A DNA stretch of 64,000 nt. It comes from Arctopsyche grandis. Its lineage: Eukaryota; Arthropoda; Insecta; Trichoptera; Hydropsychidae. Positions within the stretch are counted from its first letter, which is position 1, and every line of letters starts with the position of its first letter. The stretch lies in the NCBI RefSeq assembly GCF_051622035.1, contig NC_135362.1, positions 23,893,001-23,957,000 on the forward strand, given 5' to 3'. The notes under the pieces are model-generated. The model worked only from the letters and a program-made list of their open reading frames with translations, was not told the origin of the DNA and ran no database searches. The position numbers and the translations under genes were made by a program. Below are positions 21,801-33,829 of the stretch, one piece after another.

Positions 21801-22063
21801 TTGATTTGATAGAACGACACACAGAAACACACATTTTTTCTAGTTCGTGAAAACGTGATCAGTGATCGATTCTAAGTTCGAATCAGTCAAAATCTTGTGT
21901 TCGAATTTTCGCATGATCACAAAACTTCATCTATTGTCACTACGTACATATGTAGATATAGTAAAAAGTATTGTACAATTGTCTTACTAATTTTTATTTT
22001 TTTACTGGTTATGTTCGATGTAAAGATGGCCAAGATTAGAAACGTCAGGCTTGCGATATGCAT
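18870..22063 (-). CDS. CAP superfamily protein E, distant first exon
   Basis: Exons 22063-22006, 21462-21344, 21272-21191, 21115-20958, 19150-19053, 18969-18870 (615 nt, 204 aa, stop TAA). The first exon encodes a 19-residue signal peptide (MHIASLTFLILAIF) and ends in phase 1 exactly like exon 1 of A, C and D, at a gtaaaa donor. Then VWDDQL, KHNKNRSD, VGENLY, GHYTQ, IVWAD, YVCNYGPAGN and a GCENLCC..CG..YGDQC tail. All exon junctions are GT-AG and in frame. Intron 1 (543 bp) and intron 4 (1.8 kb) carry repeats. The signal-exon assignment rests on phase, hydrophobicity and position. Confidence 0.85.
19594..20186. mobile_element. Non-autonomous hAT (CAGGGCCGCGCC family) in CAP E intron 4
   Basis: Ends CAGGGCCGCGCCTACC and CCTAGGCACGACCCTG, perfect 8-bp TSD CCTATATT (19586-19593, 20187-20194). 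Both subterminal regions contain ACACAGGCGGCCGAA. A longer copy with two insertions is at 60828-62126. Confidence 0.9.
20244..20757. mobile_element. TTAA-flanked MITE (piggyBac-type target) in CAP E intron 4
   Basis: Ends GAGGGCTGGACAGC and GGTGTACAGCCCTC, each next to TTAA (20244-20247, 20754-20757). A TTAA duplication is the piggyBac hallmark. No transposase inside. A direct repeat of TGTCGCATTCACTCAATATA occurs near 20648 and 20682. Confidence 0.75.
21720..21965 (-). repeat. Dispersed repeat in CAP E intron 1
   Basis: Reverse complement of 61618-61870, with shared GATCAGTGATCGATTCT and TTTTCGCATGATCACAAAAC. A shorter piece is at 13620-13700. No TIR or tail defined. Confidence 0.6.
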
Positions 22064-22902
22064 CTTGGAGGATTTGGGTTCGCCTGAAAACTGTTTATGA
22101 CCACTGCTGAAGCCGTTCAAGTTGCGATTGGTAGTTTCAGTTTCCACACTAGCAGCTTTTATATGGTTTAAATTTTATTTTAAAAAAAAATGTTGACGCA
22201 TGTGAAAAGTTTTCGCGAGAAAACTCGAATAATACGCGTGAAGTGTACATAATATTAATTATGTTTACCGCTAAACTGTGAACAATGACCGGAAAATTCT
22301 TTATTTTTATTTTCTTCTTTCGGACACACTCTCGTCGTTCTGAGAAAATTTCCGTAATTTTCGATAATTTCCTTCATTAAAAAGTAATTTTCTTTGAGTA
22401 TAAAGTTCAGTAACGAAAGACTTGTTAAAAATTAACACCTTGTAAAGTTAATAAAAAATTTACCACACTTTGTAAAATGAAATGACTTTCGAATTGAATT
22501 AAATAAACTGTTAGCTTATTGAAATGATTTATTTCGGGTTTTATCCCAACAAACGTCTTAAGGCCAGATGTGGATCGTCTATATGAACTGTGGTACTGCA
22601 GCACCCCAACCAAATCGTTTTTTGAATGAAGAAACTGGAAACGAATACATACAGTAGCTTGTATATAGAAATAACATGTAGTTATTATATTAGTCATTAT
22701 ATATTATAACATGTAGTTATTATATTAGTCATTATATATTAGTCAATATATTCCTAAAATCAATTTGACAAATAAAATATTAAAAAAAAAACATTTTTTT
22801 CAACAAAAATTCCTTGGAATCCATGTCAAGATATTTCTGGTTCACCTAAGTATGATGATAAATTCTCTGAAATTTAAATACATGACATATGTACATAACA
22901 TA
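22064..22902. other. Spacer upstream of CAP E
   Basis: Should include the CAP E promoter. A short tandem duplication of AACATGTAGTTATTATATTAG occurs at about 22671-22729 (two units of roughly 40 bp). No gene recognised. Confidence 0.45.
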
Positions 22903-23462
22903 TAGGGCTGCCAGATTTATTGATATCCGAATCGGGACAATTAAATTCAACTGTAACTGGGTTACAGTTGATTTGGGGGGTTACAGATAATTTGCTTATA
23001 GGAATAATTTTTTTTATATTATATATTTTATAAAAGATTTTGGTGCTCTGGCCTTTATATAGTATTTCCTTTCATTTTTTTAGTTTATTTAGTCATTATG
23101 AATTTAATATTAGATGAAATTAATTACATCTTATTTGCCAAAGAAGATTGAGAAAAACCTTGATTCAGTTTTTTGTTGAAAGTAAAAGAAAATGCCGTGT
23201 TTTAGGTTTATGTTTGATTTTAACTTGTTATAATAATTGAAATTAAATTTCTGATAGTGAGAAAAAACATTGTTTGTAAAGATTCATGCATTTTTTTCCA
23301 GTTTCGTAACTGTGGGTTGTCGGTTTTCTGAATAATAATAGGTCAATAAGCAGTTATCTGAAACAGGGATATTTGGCTGTCTCAAAAGGTCCTTTCGGGA
23401 CGCCGGGATCAAATGCGTGAAACCGGGAAAATCCCGGAAAACCGGGACATCTGGCAGCCCTA
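22903..23462. mobile_element. hAT-like non-autonomous element
   Basis: TIR TAGGGCTGCCAGAT at the left and ATCTGGCAGCCCTA at the right, one base different from the hAT at 2147-3041. No clean TSD. The right flank is immediately followed by a Helitron-like insertion, which may have obscured it. Confidence 0.7.
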
Positions 23463-23464
23463 CA

Positions 23465-23932
23465 TCATATATATAATATTGCTACTTTGTGTCTGTGTGT
23501 GTATCTCTGTATCTGATCTAACGCTCGCCGTACTATAATTGTCGTTTCTATTCGACATACATATGTACGTCATAGCTAAAACACTGCCAACGAAATGCAC
23601 GAATATAATCCAATATAATAACGAAAGAAAAAACTTCCATATATACTGTTTGCTACCAATGTTTCCTCTAGGTAAGTATGTGAGTATTTAGCGCCATATA
23701 TTGAAAATTTATTTAATCAATTAATTTTTGTAGGTAGCTAGTTTTCATCATTTTTTTCATATTAAAACAATTAAATATAAATATTAAATTAAATATATTT
23801 AAAAGTTATTTGAAAAAAATTCGACCACGTGCGGATCGAACACAGGACCAACAAATTTCTTTTAATATTTTTTATTTAATAGCTTAATATGCCAACACCC
23901 ATGTGATGATATTTCATCGGGCACAACTCTAG
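23465..23932 (+). mobile_element. Helitron-like non-autonomous element
   Basis: Begins A|TCATATATATAATATTG and ends with a small hairpin (GATGATATTTCATC), then CGGGCACAACT and CTAG|T. This fits Helitron rules (5' TC, 3' hairpin, CTAG end, A/T target, no TSD). Confidence 0.5.
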
Positions 23933-24390
23933 TACATACATATTTTTGGAAGAATTCTGAAGAAACTCGAAAAAATCTATATACTCGTATGTACATACAT
24001 ATGTACATCGGGGTTTGAGTCTTAACCTATTCATTTATCATTATTATCTATTTACTTGTCATAAGCGACACATTTTGAATGTTTTAAAATTTTGATACAT
24101 ATTTCAGATTCTTCTAGATGCGAGTAGGCGATCTCAAATATTTGCCAAATGCTAATCAGTTCCTCGAACTTTTAGAAGAGACCTTGTTTACACGCGTATT
24201 TACAGCTGTTTTTACTATTGTGCTTCTTATCGTTACTCATTTCCTACCACAATACCAAGAGCTGACTAGCCATTATTATTGAATCACACGCAAAACAAAA
24301 ATTATTAAACTGTTTCAATTTGAGCAAAAAAAATCGGTTGAGTTTTTTTTTTACACATTCAAGTACCAACATAGCTCGTATCCTTTATAG

Positions 24391-25610
<1,220 letters not shown>

Positions 25611-25618
25611 CTTTATAG

Positions 25619-27171
25619 TGTTTAATGATTACTACAAATTTGCACCGATTCATTGAATTATATGTACGTCACTTAATTTATATTTAAAATTGCTTATTCA
25701 GAACACCTTGGAAGATTTTTAAAATCCCCTTAGTGAAATATGTATGGATATATATTTGAATGTCAAATATATAATAAAAATCACTTATTACAAAAGGTTT
25801 TTTGCTATTGAAAAGAATAAATTTAAAATTTAAAAACATTACCGCGAATCGGTACAAAATGTGGTAATGAAATCTATTGTGATTATAATTTACCAGTGTG
25901 GAAGTCTGTTTGAAAAGTTTTGGCAAATACATACATATGTGCGACCATTGTATGATTGGCATATCTGTACTTTTAATGAAAATCATCGCTTTTCGGAAAT
26001 GTTAGCATTAGAAAGATGCGAATTAGTAATTAAATGTATGAGGGTGAAGTCGGCCACATAGCCAAGTTTACGTAGCATTGAGCTCATTAATTGAAGGTTC
26101 CTAATCGGTCGGATCTAATTATTACCATACTATGAATAAAAATTAATTTTAAAAATCGATCGTTTAGTTTTAGCATGGAGTTTCTCGTATAATATTACAA
26201 GTCAACAGAGCCAAATATCAACAGTATACCGATTAAGATTTCTTTGGAGAACCAAATTTCTTAAGCTTAAACCATAACGGTAGGTACGCTGTTTATTAAC
26301 TTAATAAACTTTAATTAAAGTTTTAAGTCGTTATTAAAGTATAGGTACACTCAATGAAACTTAATACCATACTTAATAATTACATATATTATTTATTGAT
26401 AAAAATTTAATTGTAAGTAAGGTATTCATAAAATTAAATCATGAAAATAACTGACAAACATTTAATATGAACAATGGCCTTGCATCTCCTTAGATAGTTT
26501 GGGTAAGTAGGGTTTGTATGTTGTTTTTAATTTTAGGCACGATTCCAGTTTATCATGAATAAGACAAGACGACTTCTCAATTTACTTTTACAAGGTTCAT
26601 ACTAAGATTGATCGTATGAATAAGTAAAACCGAAAAGGGAATGAACAGGAAACGCTAGTTTTTTTTACATACCTCCTTTACGTTTCACTTAAGATTACAA
26701 TTCAGGAAAAAGTTTGCCTCTTATCCGATCGTTTTCATACTTTGCCATATTGCTCATTTTGGTCATCAATATAAGTCAATGAATCCTCCGCCATTACGAT
26801 AGAGATAAAATATCGTTTAAGAACTTTTTTAATCTCGATGACAGTTGGTAGTCATTAATTTTATACATAGATGGCGGTAGTAAAAAAAATATTGGTGTTT
26901 TTATTCAAAATAATAATTCAACTGATCATATAAGTCCTGACTCCTATGTCTTCCTTCTCCAGATATTTCAAAGCTAAGTTCACGTTTGTTTTTCTCCAAT
27001 ATTTCCATATCAGCTCAAATATGTTCAAATTTAGAGCTCCATAGTTTTCATGCAATATCTTGACTAACTACGGCAGGGCCAAAGAGCCGCGTGCGGCCCA
27101 CGAGCACGATTTGCCGACCACTGCTATAGGGTATAGTTATTGGACACTAAACATAAACATCAAATATACGG
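25619..27171. other. AT-rich intergenic stretch
   Basis: No convincing gene. A hAT-type right end (GCCAAAGAGCCGCGTGCGG...CCGACCACTG, about 27078-27123) lacks a partner. TTTACATACCTCCTTTACG at about 26666 recurs at 60235. Confidence 0.45.
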
Positions 27172-27470
27172 TTCGGTGATTACTAGTCAAATGTGAACCT
27201 GTTACAGGACAACTGGTCGCTCTAGATCGGTCACACGCTAAAACTGGTCACGATAAAACTGGTCACACGCTAAAACTGGTCACGAGAAAACTGGTCACAA
27301 GCTAAAACTGGTCACGAGAAAATTGGTCACACGCTAAAACTGGTCACACGTTAAAACTGGTCACGAGAAAATTGGTCACACGCTAAAACTGGTCCCGAGA
27401 AAATTGGTCTCACGCTAAAACTGGTCACGAGAAAACTGGTCACACCCAAAAATTTAAAATTGGTCACACA
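27172..27470 (+). mobile_element. MULE-like foldback arm with tandem ACTGGTCAC repeats
   Basis: Starts GGTTCGGTGATTACTAGTC, the terminus of the 9-bp-TSD foldback family. From about 27240 to 27450 it has a tandem array of ~19/39-bp units alternating ACTGGTCACGAGAAAA and TTGGTCACACGCTAAA. The matching right end is not found, so it is one arm of a larger or broken element. Confidence 0.7.
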
Positions 27471-27831
27471 AACAAAAATATTCTCAAATACTTTTTATTT
27501 ACGAAATTTTTATTATTATCGGCTAGACTATATGTTCGAGCCAAAGGCCCTCGTGGCCGTGGCCGTGGCCGTGGCCGTGGCCGTTGTTTGTGGTCTTCGC
27601 GAGGAGTTCGCGGGCATCTGTCAGCCCATCTGACGTTCGCATCGCTCGCATCCGAGAAGGTTGGCAATCGCTTTTGCGTTCATTTCACTTTGACAGTTCG
27701 AATGTCAAATCAAAATTTAATCTTAATTCACCGCGGTAAATGTACCGCGGGGAGGTCTACGAGCAAAAAAACGAATATGTCAAAATATGTCAAAAAACGA
27801 ATATGGGCAACGAATATACACTGTTGTCGTC

Positions 27832-28070
27832 GGTAAACGGACTACTAGTCATATGTGAACCAGTCACAAGACAACCGGTCGCTCTAGATCGGTCACACGT
27901 GATCACCCGTCACACTAAAACTGGTCACACCCTAAAATCGGTCACGAGAAAACTGATTGACCGATTTTAGGATGTGACCAGTTTTAGTGTGACGGGTGAT
28001 CACGTGTGACCGATCTAGAGTAACCGGTTGTCCTGTGACTGGTTCACATTTGACTAGTATTCACCGAACC
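27832..28070. mobile_element. Foldback MULE-like element with perfect 9-bp TSD
   Basis: Ends GGTAAACGGACTACTAGTC and GACTAGTATTCACCGAACC. Nearly the whole element is an inverted repeat. TSD GTTGTCGTC (27823-27831, 28071-28079) is perfect, indicating recent insertion. Closely related to 5453-5761. Confidence 0.9.
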
Positions 28071-28168
28071 GTTGTCGTCACTAGGGATTACAATACCGAT
28101 ACCGGTGGTATCGGTATTTGACCGAAAACAAGTTTTTGGTACTACCGGTACTATAAACTAAATAAAAG

Positions 28169-28980
28169 TGTAGGAATCTCGTCGTCGTCATCGTCATCGA
28201 AACCTTCGAGAATATTCCGCAACAACAAAATACATCGAGCGGAACAGCATCAAGCATTCCAGAAAATTCTACGCCTCGACGAAAGCAAATTCCTTTCGTA
28301 CGCATCAACAAACTAAATGCTCGTACAACCACTTCCACCAAGCATTCCAGAAAATTCGACGCCTCGACGAAAGCAAATTCCTTTCGTACGCATCAATAAC
28401 CACTTCCACCAAGCATTCCAGAAACACTATAAAAGGAGGTACAACCCAAACAACGCCAGTCGACCCACAGCAGCAAGAGTCGACCCACAGCAGCAAGCGT
28501 CGACACACAGCAACAGGCCAGTCGACCCACAGCAGCAAGCGTCGACATACAGCTCCTGACCAGCCACCACTACACTACGCGGACTTGGAAGATCAACCAG
28601 CCGGACGAGCCAGCAACACACTGCCGTATCCAGAGACCTTCCGAACATAGCTGAATGCCGATCCAGCGACACTCTACCATATCCAGAGACCGCTGAACGA
28701 CATACTTTTGCCCACAAATACCATACCTTTGTACAACCATAGGCAAACAATAAAACTTTATAAAACTAGCACAACAGTGTTTCGTTAGGCCGGGATACGG
28801 TCAACACATTGTACCCCGCCTACATTGGTACTACCCCGACGTGATCTACGCAACCTTCTGATCATCCAACAGCGCTGTCAACACATCGCTACCCCGCCTA
28901 CATTGGTGACCCCATCTTTGAACCACACAACAGTGTTTCGTTAGGCCGGGATACGGTCAACACATCGTACCCCGCCTACA
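28169..28980 (+). repeat. 5' LTR
   Basis: 812 bp. Besides TATA and AATAAA it contains two internal copies of the LTR-end/primer-site junction (CCCGCCTACATTGGT at about 28820 and 28890) and AGTCGACCCACAGCAGCAAG-type repeats at about 28455-28550. Confidence 0.92.
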
Positions 28981-29097
28981 TTGGTGACCCCGACGTGATC
29001 TACGCAGCCTTCATAGCAGTCAACAGCGCAGTCAACACGGCAGCCCACAGTGCAGCCTCCACAACAACCAACAGCCGCCACGACAGCAGTCAACAGC

Positions 29098-29280
29098 GCA
29101 GCCTACATAGCAGCCCACAGCGCAGCCCACATAGCAGCCCACAGCGCAGCCTACATAGCAGCCCACATCGCAGCCTACATAGCAGCCCACAGCGCAGCCT
29201 ACATAGCAGCCCACATCGCAGCCTACATAGCAGCCCACATCGCAGCCTACATAGCAGCCCACAGCGCAGCCTACAAAGCA
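29098..29280 (+). repeat. 24-bp tandem repeat in LTR element interior
   Basis: About eight units of GCAGCCTACATAGCAGCCCA(C/T)... with alternating AGC/ATC positions. A 24-bp period keeps frame and would read as an Ala-rich AAYIAAHS repeat, but no start or flanking coding sequence supports translation. Confidence 0.85.
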
Positions 29281-29556
29281 ACAGTAACATGGTGTGAAAG
29301 TACATATGGACCAGCTACCAACACAACCCGCTGTTGAGTCAACACACTCCAGCACAACCGGCGAAACAAATCGCCACTGAGCCAACTAGCTCCAACACAA
29401 CACAGCCGCTGTCGAGACAACTAACTCCAGCACAATCAGCACAACGCCTGCACAACAACATCGTCCAGACCACCAACCTTCACTATCAACGTAGCCTAGA
29501 CAGAATAAGCAACATGGTAGAAAAGAACAACTCGGACTGGTACGCAAAACGAGACC

Positions 29557-30262
29557 TGCTGTCGAGACAACCGACTCCAGCACAACCAACGAAGACCAGC
29601 ACTCAACGCACTTCGCTAACCAACAGTCTCCACACAAATCCCGCTGTCGAGACAACTAACTCCAGCACAACCAACGAAGACCAGCACTCAACGCACTTCG
29701 TCAACCAACGTTCTTCACGCAAGACCCGCTGCCGAGACAACCAACTCCAGCACAACCAACGAAGACCAGCACTCAACGCACTTCGTCAACCAACGTTCTT
29801 CACGCAAGATCCGCTGTCGAGACAACTAACTCCAGCACAACCAACGAAGACCAGCACTCAACGCACTTCGTCAACCAACGTTCTTCACGCAAGACCCGCT
29901 GCCGAGACAACTAACTCCAGCACAACCAACGAAGACCAGCACTCAACGCACTTCGTCAACCAACGTTCTTCACGCAAGATCCGCTGTCGAGACAACTAAC
30001 TCCAGCACAACCAACGAAGACCAGCACTCAACGCACTTCGTCAACCAACGTTCTTCAAGCAAGATCCGCTGTCGAGACAACTAACTCCAGCACAACCAAC
30101 GAAGACCAGCACTCAACGCACTTCGTCAACCAACGTTCTTCACGCAAGATCCGCTGTCGAGACAACTAACTCCAGCACAACCAACGAAGACCAGCACTCA
30201 ACGCACTTCGTCAACCAACGTTCTTCACGCAAGACCCGCTGCCGAGACAACTAACTCCAGCA
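29557..30262 (+). repeat. 85-bp tandem repeat in LTR element interior
   Basis: Eight full units plus part of a ninth, each starting CGCTGTCGAGACAACTAACT. Unit starts are at about 29642, 29727, 29812, 29897, 29982, 30067, 30152 and 30237. 85 is not a multiple of three, so open frames across it rotate through all three readings. This argues against coding. Confidence 0.88.
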
Positions 30263-30543
30263 CAACCAGCAAAACAGTCACGCGAATGACTCCACGCAGA
30301 ACACAGCAGCCTGCACAACAGCACCATCCAAGCCATTACAAACCTTCACTGCCAACGCAGCTCGCCCAAAATAAGCAACCTGGTAGAGAACAAGACTTGG
30401 ACCGGCATGCAACACAAGACCCGCTGTTGAGACAACTTTCTCCAGCACAACCGGACGAACAACGACGCCATCGAGTCAATAGACTCCAACACATCAAGAT
30501 TCCCACAAAATCACACACATCGCTAACACTCACCGGAGAGCCA

Positions 30544-31355
30544 TGTAGGAATCTCGTCGTCGTCATCGTCATCGAAACCTTCGAGAATATTCCGCAACAA
30601 CAAAATACATCGAGCGGAACAGCATCAAGCATTCCAGAAAATTCTACGCCTCGACGAAAGCAAATTCCTTTCGTACGCATCAACAAACTAAATGCTCGTA
30701 CAACCACTTCCACCAAGCATTCCAGAAAATTCGACGCCTCGACGAAAGCAAATTCCTTTCGTACGCATCAATAACCACTTCCACCAAGCATTCCAGAAAC
30801 ACTATAAAAGGAGGTACAACCCAAACAACGCCAGTCGACCCACAGCAGCAAGAGTCGACCCACAGCAGCAAGCGTCGACACACAGCAACAGGCCAGTCGA
30901 CCCACAGCAGCAAGCGTCGACATACAGCTCCTGACCAGCCACCACTACACTACGCGGACTTGGAAGATCAACCAGCCGGACGAGCCAGCAACACACTGCC
31001 GTATCCAGAGACCTTCCGAACATAGCTGAATGCCGATCCAGCGACACTCTACCATATCCAGAGACCGCTGAACGACATACTTTTGCCCACAAATACCATA
31101 CCTTTGTACAACCATAGGCAAACAATAAAACTTTATAAAACTAGCACAACAATGTTTCGTTAGGCCGGGATACGGTCAACACATTGTACCCCGCCTACAT
31201 TGGTACTACCCCGACGTGATCTACGCAACCTTCTGATCATCCAACAGCGCTGTCAACACATCGCTACCCCGCCTACATTGGTGACCCCATCTTTGAACCA
31301 CACAACAGTGTTTCGTTAGGCCGGGATACGGTCAACACATCGTACCCCGCCTACA
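30544..31355 (+). repeat. 3' LTR
   Basis: 812 bp, same length as the 5' LTR and almost identical. Ends CCCGCCTACA followed by the AAAG duplication. Confidence 0.92.
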
Positions 31356-31499
31356 AAAGCTTTTGAAAATCCGCAGATTTATCAAAATAATTGATCTGAC
31401 TTTTACAAACGATTGCAGTGATCATAATTTACACGTTAATTTGAACTCTATATGATTTGATTCATATGTATGTCATTGTATCAATCAAAAACTATATGG

Positions 31500-31914
31500 T
31501 TACTAGTGTTGGGCCCGTTGATTTCAACGGGTGGTTTCGAAAAGGAATTGAAACTTAAATAAAAATAAAGTTAAAGATATTGAATCGACTGGTTTCGGAA
31601 AGAAATTGATGCACGAATTAGAATTGATTACGAATTACGTTTTGTGCATCGCCGACGCCCCGACGCCTTTGCCCCCGATGCCTCTGGCACCCCGGGGCCT
31701 TCGCCCCCAGCACTTCCGTCGCTCCAGGGCCTTTGGACCCAGCGCCACCGATGCCTCTGGCGCTCCCGATGCCTTCGGCACCCCAGGGCCTTCGGCCCCA
31801 GCGCCGCCGACGCCTAATATATATATTTTTTTTAATTAAATGTTTACTATTAAATTAGTCATGTTTAAGCGGTTTATATTATAAACACTGAGCGAAGCCG
31901 GGTAATACAGCTAG
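31500..31914 (+). mobile_element. Helitron/Helentron-like element with GC-rich minisatellite
   Basis: 3' end GAGCGAAGCCGGGTAATACAG then CTAG|T is typical of arthropod Helitrons. The 5' side has a small hairpin GGGCCCGTTGATTTCAACGGG-like (20-mer arm region at about 31512-31532). 31650-31815 is a GC-rich array of GCCTTCGGC/GATGCCTCTGGC units, foreign to its AT-rich surroundings. The 5' boundary is approximate. Confidence 0.55.
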
Positions 31915-32174
31915 TGTATAATAAAAACGTCTAGCTTTCTTGTTCTAATAATCTTGAAATTGTAATAAAATAAAATAATTTAAAATCAAATCGTTGCACG
32001 TTAAAATTGTTTAAATGTTTTGCATTCTTAAGGCTAAAATAATTGTATAAAACTCATTTATTACACAGACATGAAGTTGGCAGTGATTGAAAAAACAATT
32101 TGACAGATAAGTTACAAATGGCCGTTCAGTTGCCTGTTACGACTGCGTTGTGACAGGAGGTCCCATCCTTTGCC
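31915..32174 (+). promoter_or_regulatory. Upstream region / 5' UTR of AKTIP
   Basis: Unique AT-rich sequence between the Helitron-like element and the AKTIP ATG. No TATA or initiator motif is strong enough to call. Confidence 0.4.
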
Positions 32175-33829
32175 ATGTTCACTGACGATTCCAAGGTAAT
32201 AATAATCAACCGAATTATTCCAATCACACCGTTACTATTAATATTTAACTGAGCCATTACATTTCAAATTGACTTGTGTGCGAATCGCAGAGGAGAGACC
32301 GGGCCGAGGGGTTTCGCGAGTTCGCAGACGAAGCGAACATGAACAGCCAGGAGACTTCCAACACGGAGCTGTCGATGCCGGCCAAGAGTGGCCTCAACCA
32401 GGACACCCTCCGTCTCTACTCCATCATCCAGCAGGAGTACAGCATTATGGCCGAATAGTCAGTATTCATTGGCGCCCACTAATTCGATTAATCTCATTTC
32501 GTAATGTGTATATGATGATTCATGTACTGTTTTTCTTTTCGTTACAGTAAAATGCTATTGAGTGAGAATCTACATGGAGTGTACGTCATACCTTCGTTTG
32601 AAAGTTCTTTTTGTAAGTTTTGTACTGATGTTTGATTTTACATAGATTAGTTGAAGCGAGTCGGAACCCGTTTAAAGTCAGACGTATCTTTTTCTGAAAT
32701 GCTATCAAATATATAATGATTTTGTTACTTAATAGTGGTCTTATATATATGTGTAACTGTTTATTATTTGGTCTTAGTAACCAGTGGATATGTGTATATT
32801 TAGAGCATGCTATTTTTATACATATATTCATTGTAAGTCCACATAGTATGATCCATTGAAGGTTTCAATTTGAACATAAACTGGAATATATACCAAGCAT
32901 TACCCAAGCCAAAAATGTTCAATGTTAGGGATTATTCAATCAGCTATTTATATTCTTTAGGCCTATGAATATTTGTACTGATGAAAGCTCTCAGCTTTGT
33001 TCAGACTAAAATTAGTACGTCAAAAAATAAAATTTACAGATTATCACCGTTATTTTGTTAACAATCCTTTGTTTATTTACCCAGCCTCATTCTTATATAC
33101 ATGTTTGGTTTCAGTATGGTTTGGAGTGGTTTTTGTAAGAAGCGGTTATTATGAAGGTGGAGTCTTCAGGTTTACGATAGTTTTGCCAGAAAATTTTCCA
33201 GATTGCGATTGTCCGGTGAGTGTTAACTGTCTATGTAATATAATATACGAACCCATCGATGTATATATAATACAATAAAAACTGTTCAATGTTGTTTCAG
33301 AGTGTGGTATTTCAATCTCAAGTGTTTCACCCTGCGATAGACCCGAGCACTGGCATTCTGCTCCTCGGCGAAGTGTTTCCAAAGTGGACAAAATCCACAA
33401 ATCACATCTGGCAAATACTCAAATACATACACTGGACATTCCAAAATATAAACCTCAAAACTCCCGCCAACGGTGAAGCTTTGAAACTGTAAATAGCGTT
33501 GTTTTGTTACATAAAATACACGATATGTTTCATGTGACTTATTCTGGTGTGCTATTTTCAGATATAAAACGAACAAAGGGCTGTTTACGGAGAAGGCTAA
33601 AGAGAGTGTAATGTCTAGTATCGATCATTTGTACGACGAGCCGCCGACTAACGACAAGCATTACATTTGCTTCAGTCCATACGATCCGTCCATTCACGAT
33701 TCTGTGAAGGCTACGATGCTCAATCCAAGCGCGGCTTCCTCGAGCCCGTCCAGTCAGGGTCTGTCGTGGGTTCAGCCGGGCACGTACAAACCGTTCACGA
33801 AGCAGAATGAGGAAGAGGAGGCTAGATGA
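32175..33829 (+). CDS. AKTIP: AKTIP (Fused toes / pendolino) ubiquitin E2 variant
   Basis: Exons 32175-32195, 32291-32457, 32548-32612, 33115-33215, 33301-33488, 33562-33829 (810 nt, 269 aa); all junctions GT-AG and in frame. The UEV domain runs from about residue 45 ([19 protein letters not shown]) through [45 protein letters not shown], and [14 protein letters not shown]. The E2 active-site cysteine position (after HP..DP.TG) has none, as in AKTIP. The C-terminus keeps [10 protein letters not shown] and GLSWVQPG, both AKTIP hallmarks. AKTIP acts in FTS-Hook-FHIP vesicle/dynein complexes and at telomeres; the fly orthologue pendolino protects telomeres. The N-terminus is shorter than in vertebrates (292 aa), and the first exon codes for only seven residues, so an alternative 5' exon is possible. 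Confidence 0.93.

Larger units (their letters stand above)
28169..31355 (+). mobile_element. Young non-autonomous LTR retrotransposon
   Basis: Two 812-bp LTRs (28169-28980, 30544-31355) starting TGTAGG and ending CCTACA, flanked by the 4-bp TSD AAAG (28165-28168, 31356-31359). I find one clear difference between the LTRs (G at 28774 region, A in the 3' copy), so the insertion is recent. Each LTR has a TATA box (CTATAAAAGG, 28427-28436) and AATAAA (28749-28754). The primer binding site TTGGTGACCCCGACGTG starts right after the 5' LTR and fits the tRNA-Trp type used by CsRn1-like Gypsy elements (family knowledge). The 1563-bp interior encodes no gag or pol, only tandem repeats, so it depends on an autonomous partner. 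Confidence 0.92.

Noticed and set aside
27464-27667. Arg-Pro repeat peptide on the minus strand
   Set aside because: Comes from a (GGCCGT)n run at about 27555-27585; no family resemblance.
29090-29300. CRISPR-like regular repeats
   Set aside because: Units are contiguous with no unique spacers, and the setting is an insect LTR element.
29050-29337. Ala-rich repeat protein (AAYIAAHS) or its Cys-rich antisense frame
   Set aside because: Produced by a 24-bp tandem repeat inside a retroelement; both strands and several frames are equally open.
29334-29999. 221-residue open frame in the LTR element
   Set aside because: It runs through 85-bp repeats that shift frame each unit; the lack of stops follows from T-poor composition, and no gag or pol motif is present.
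32269-32550. Alternative long frame over AKTIP exon 2
   Set aside because: Overlaps the conserved AKTIP reading frame in a different phase and lacks homology.
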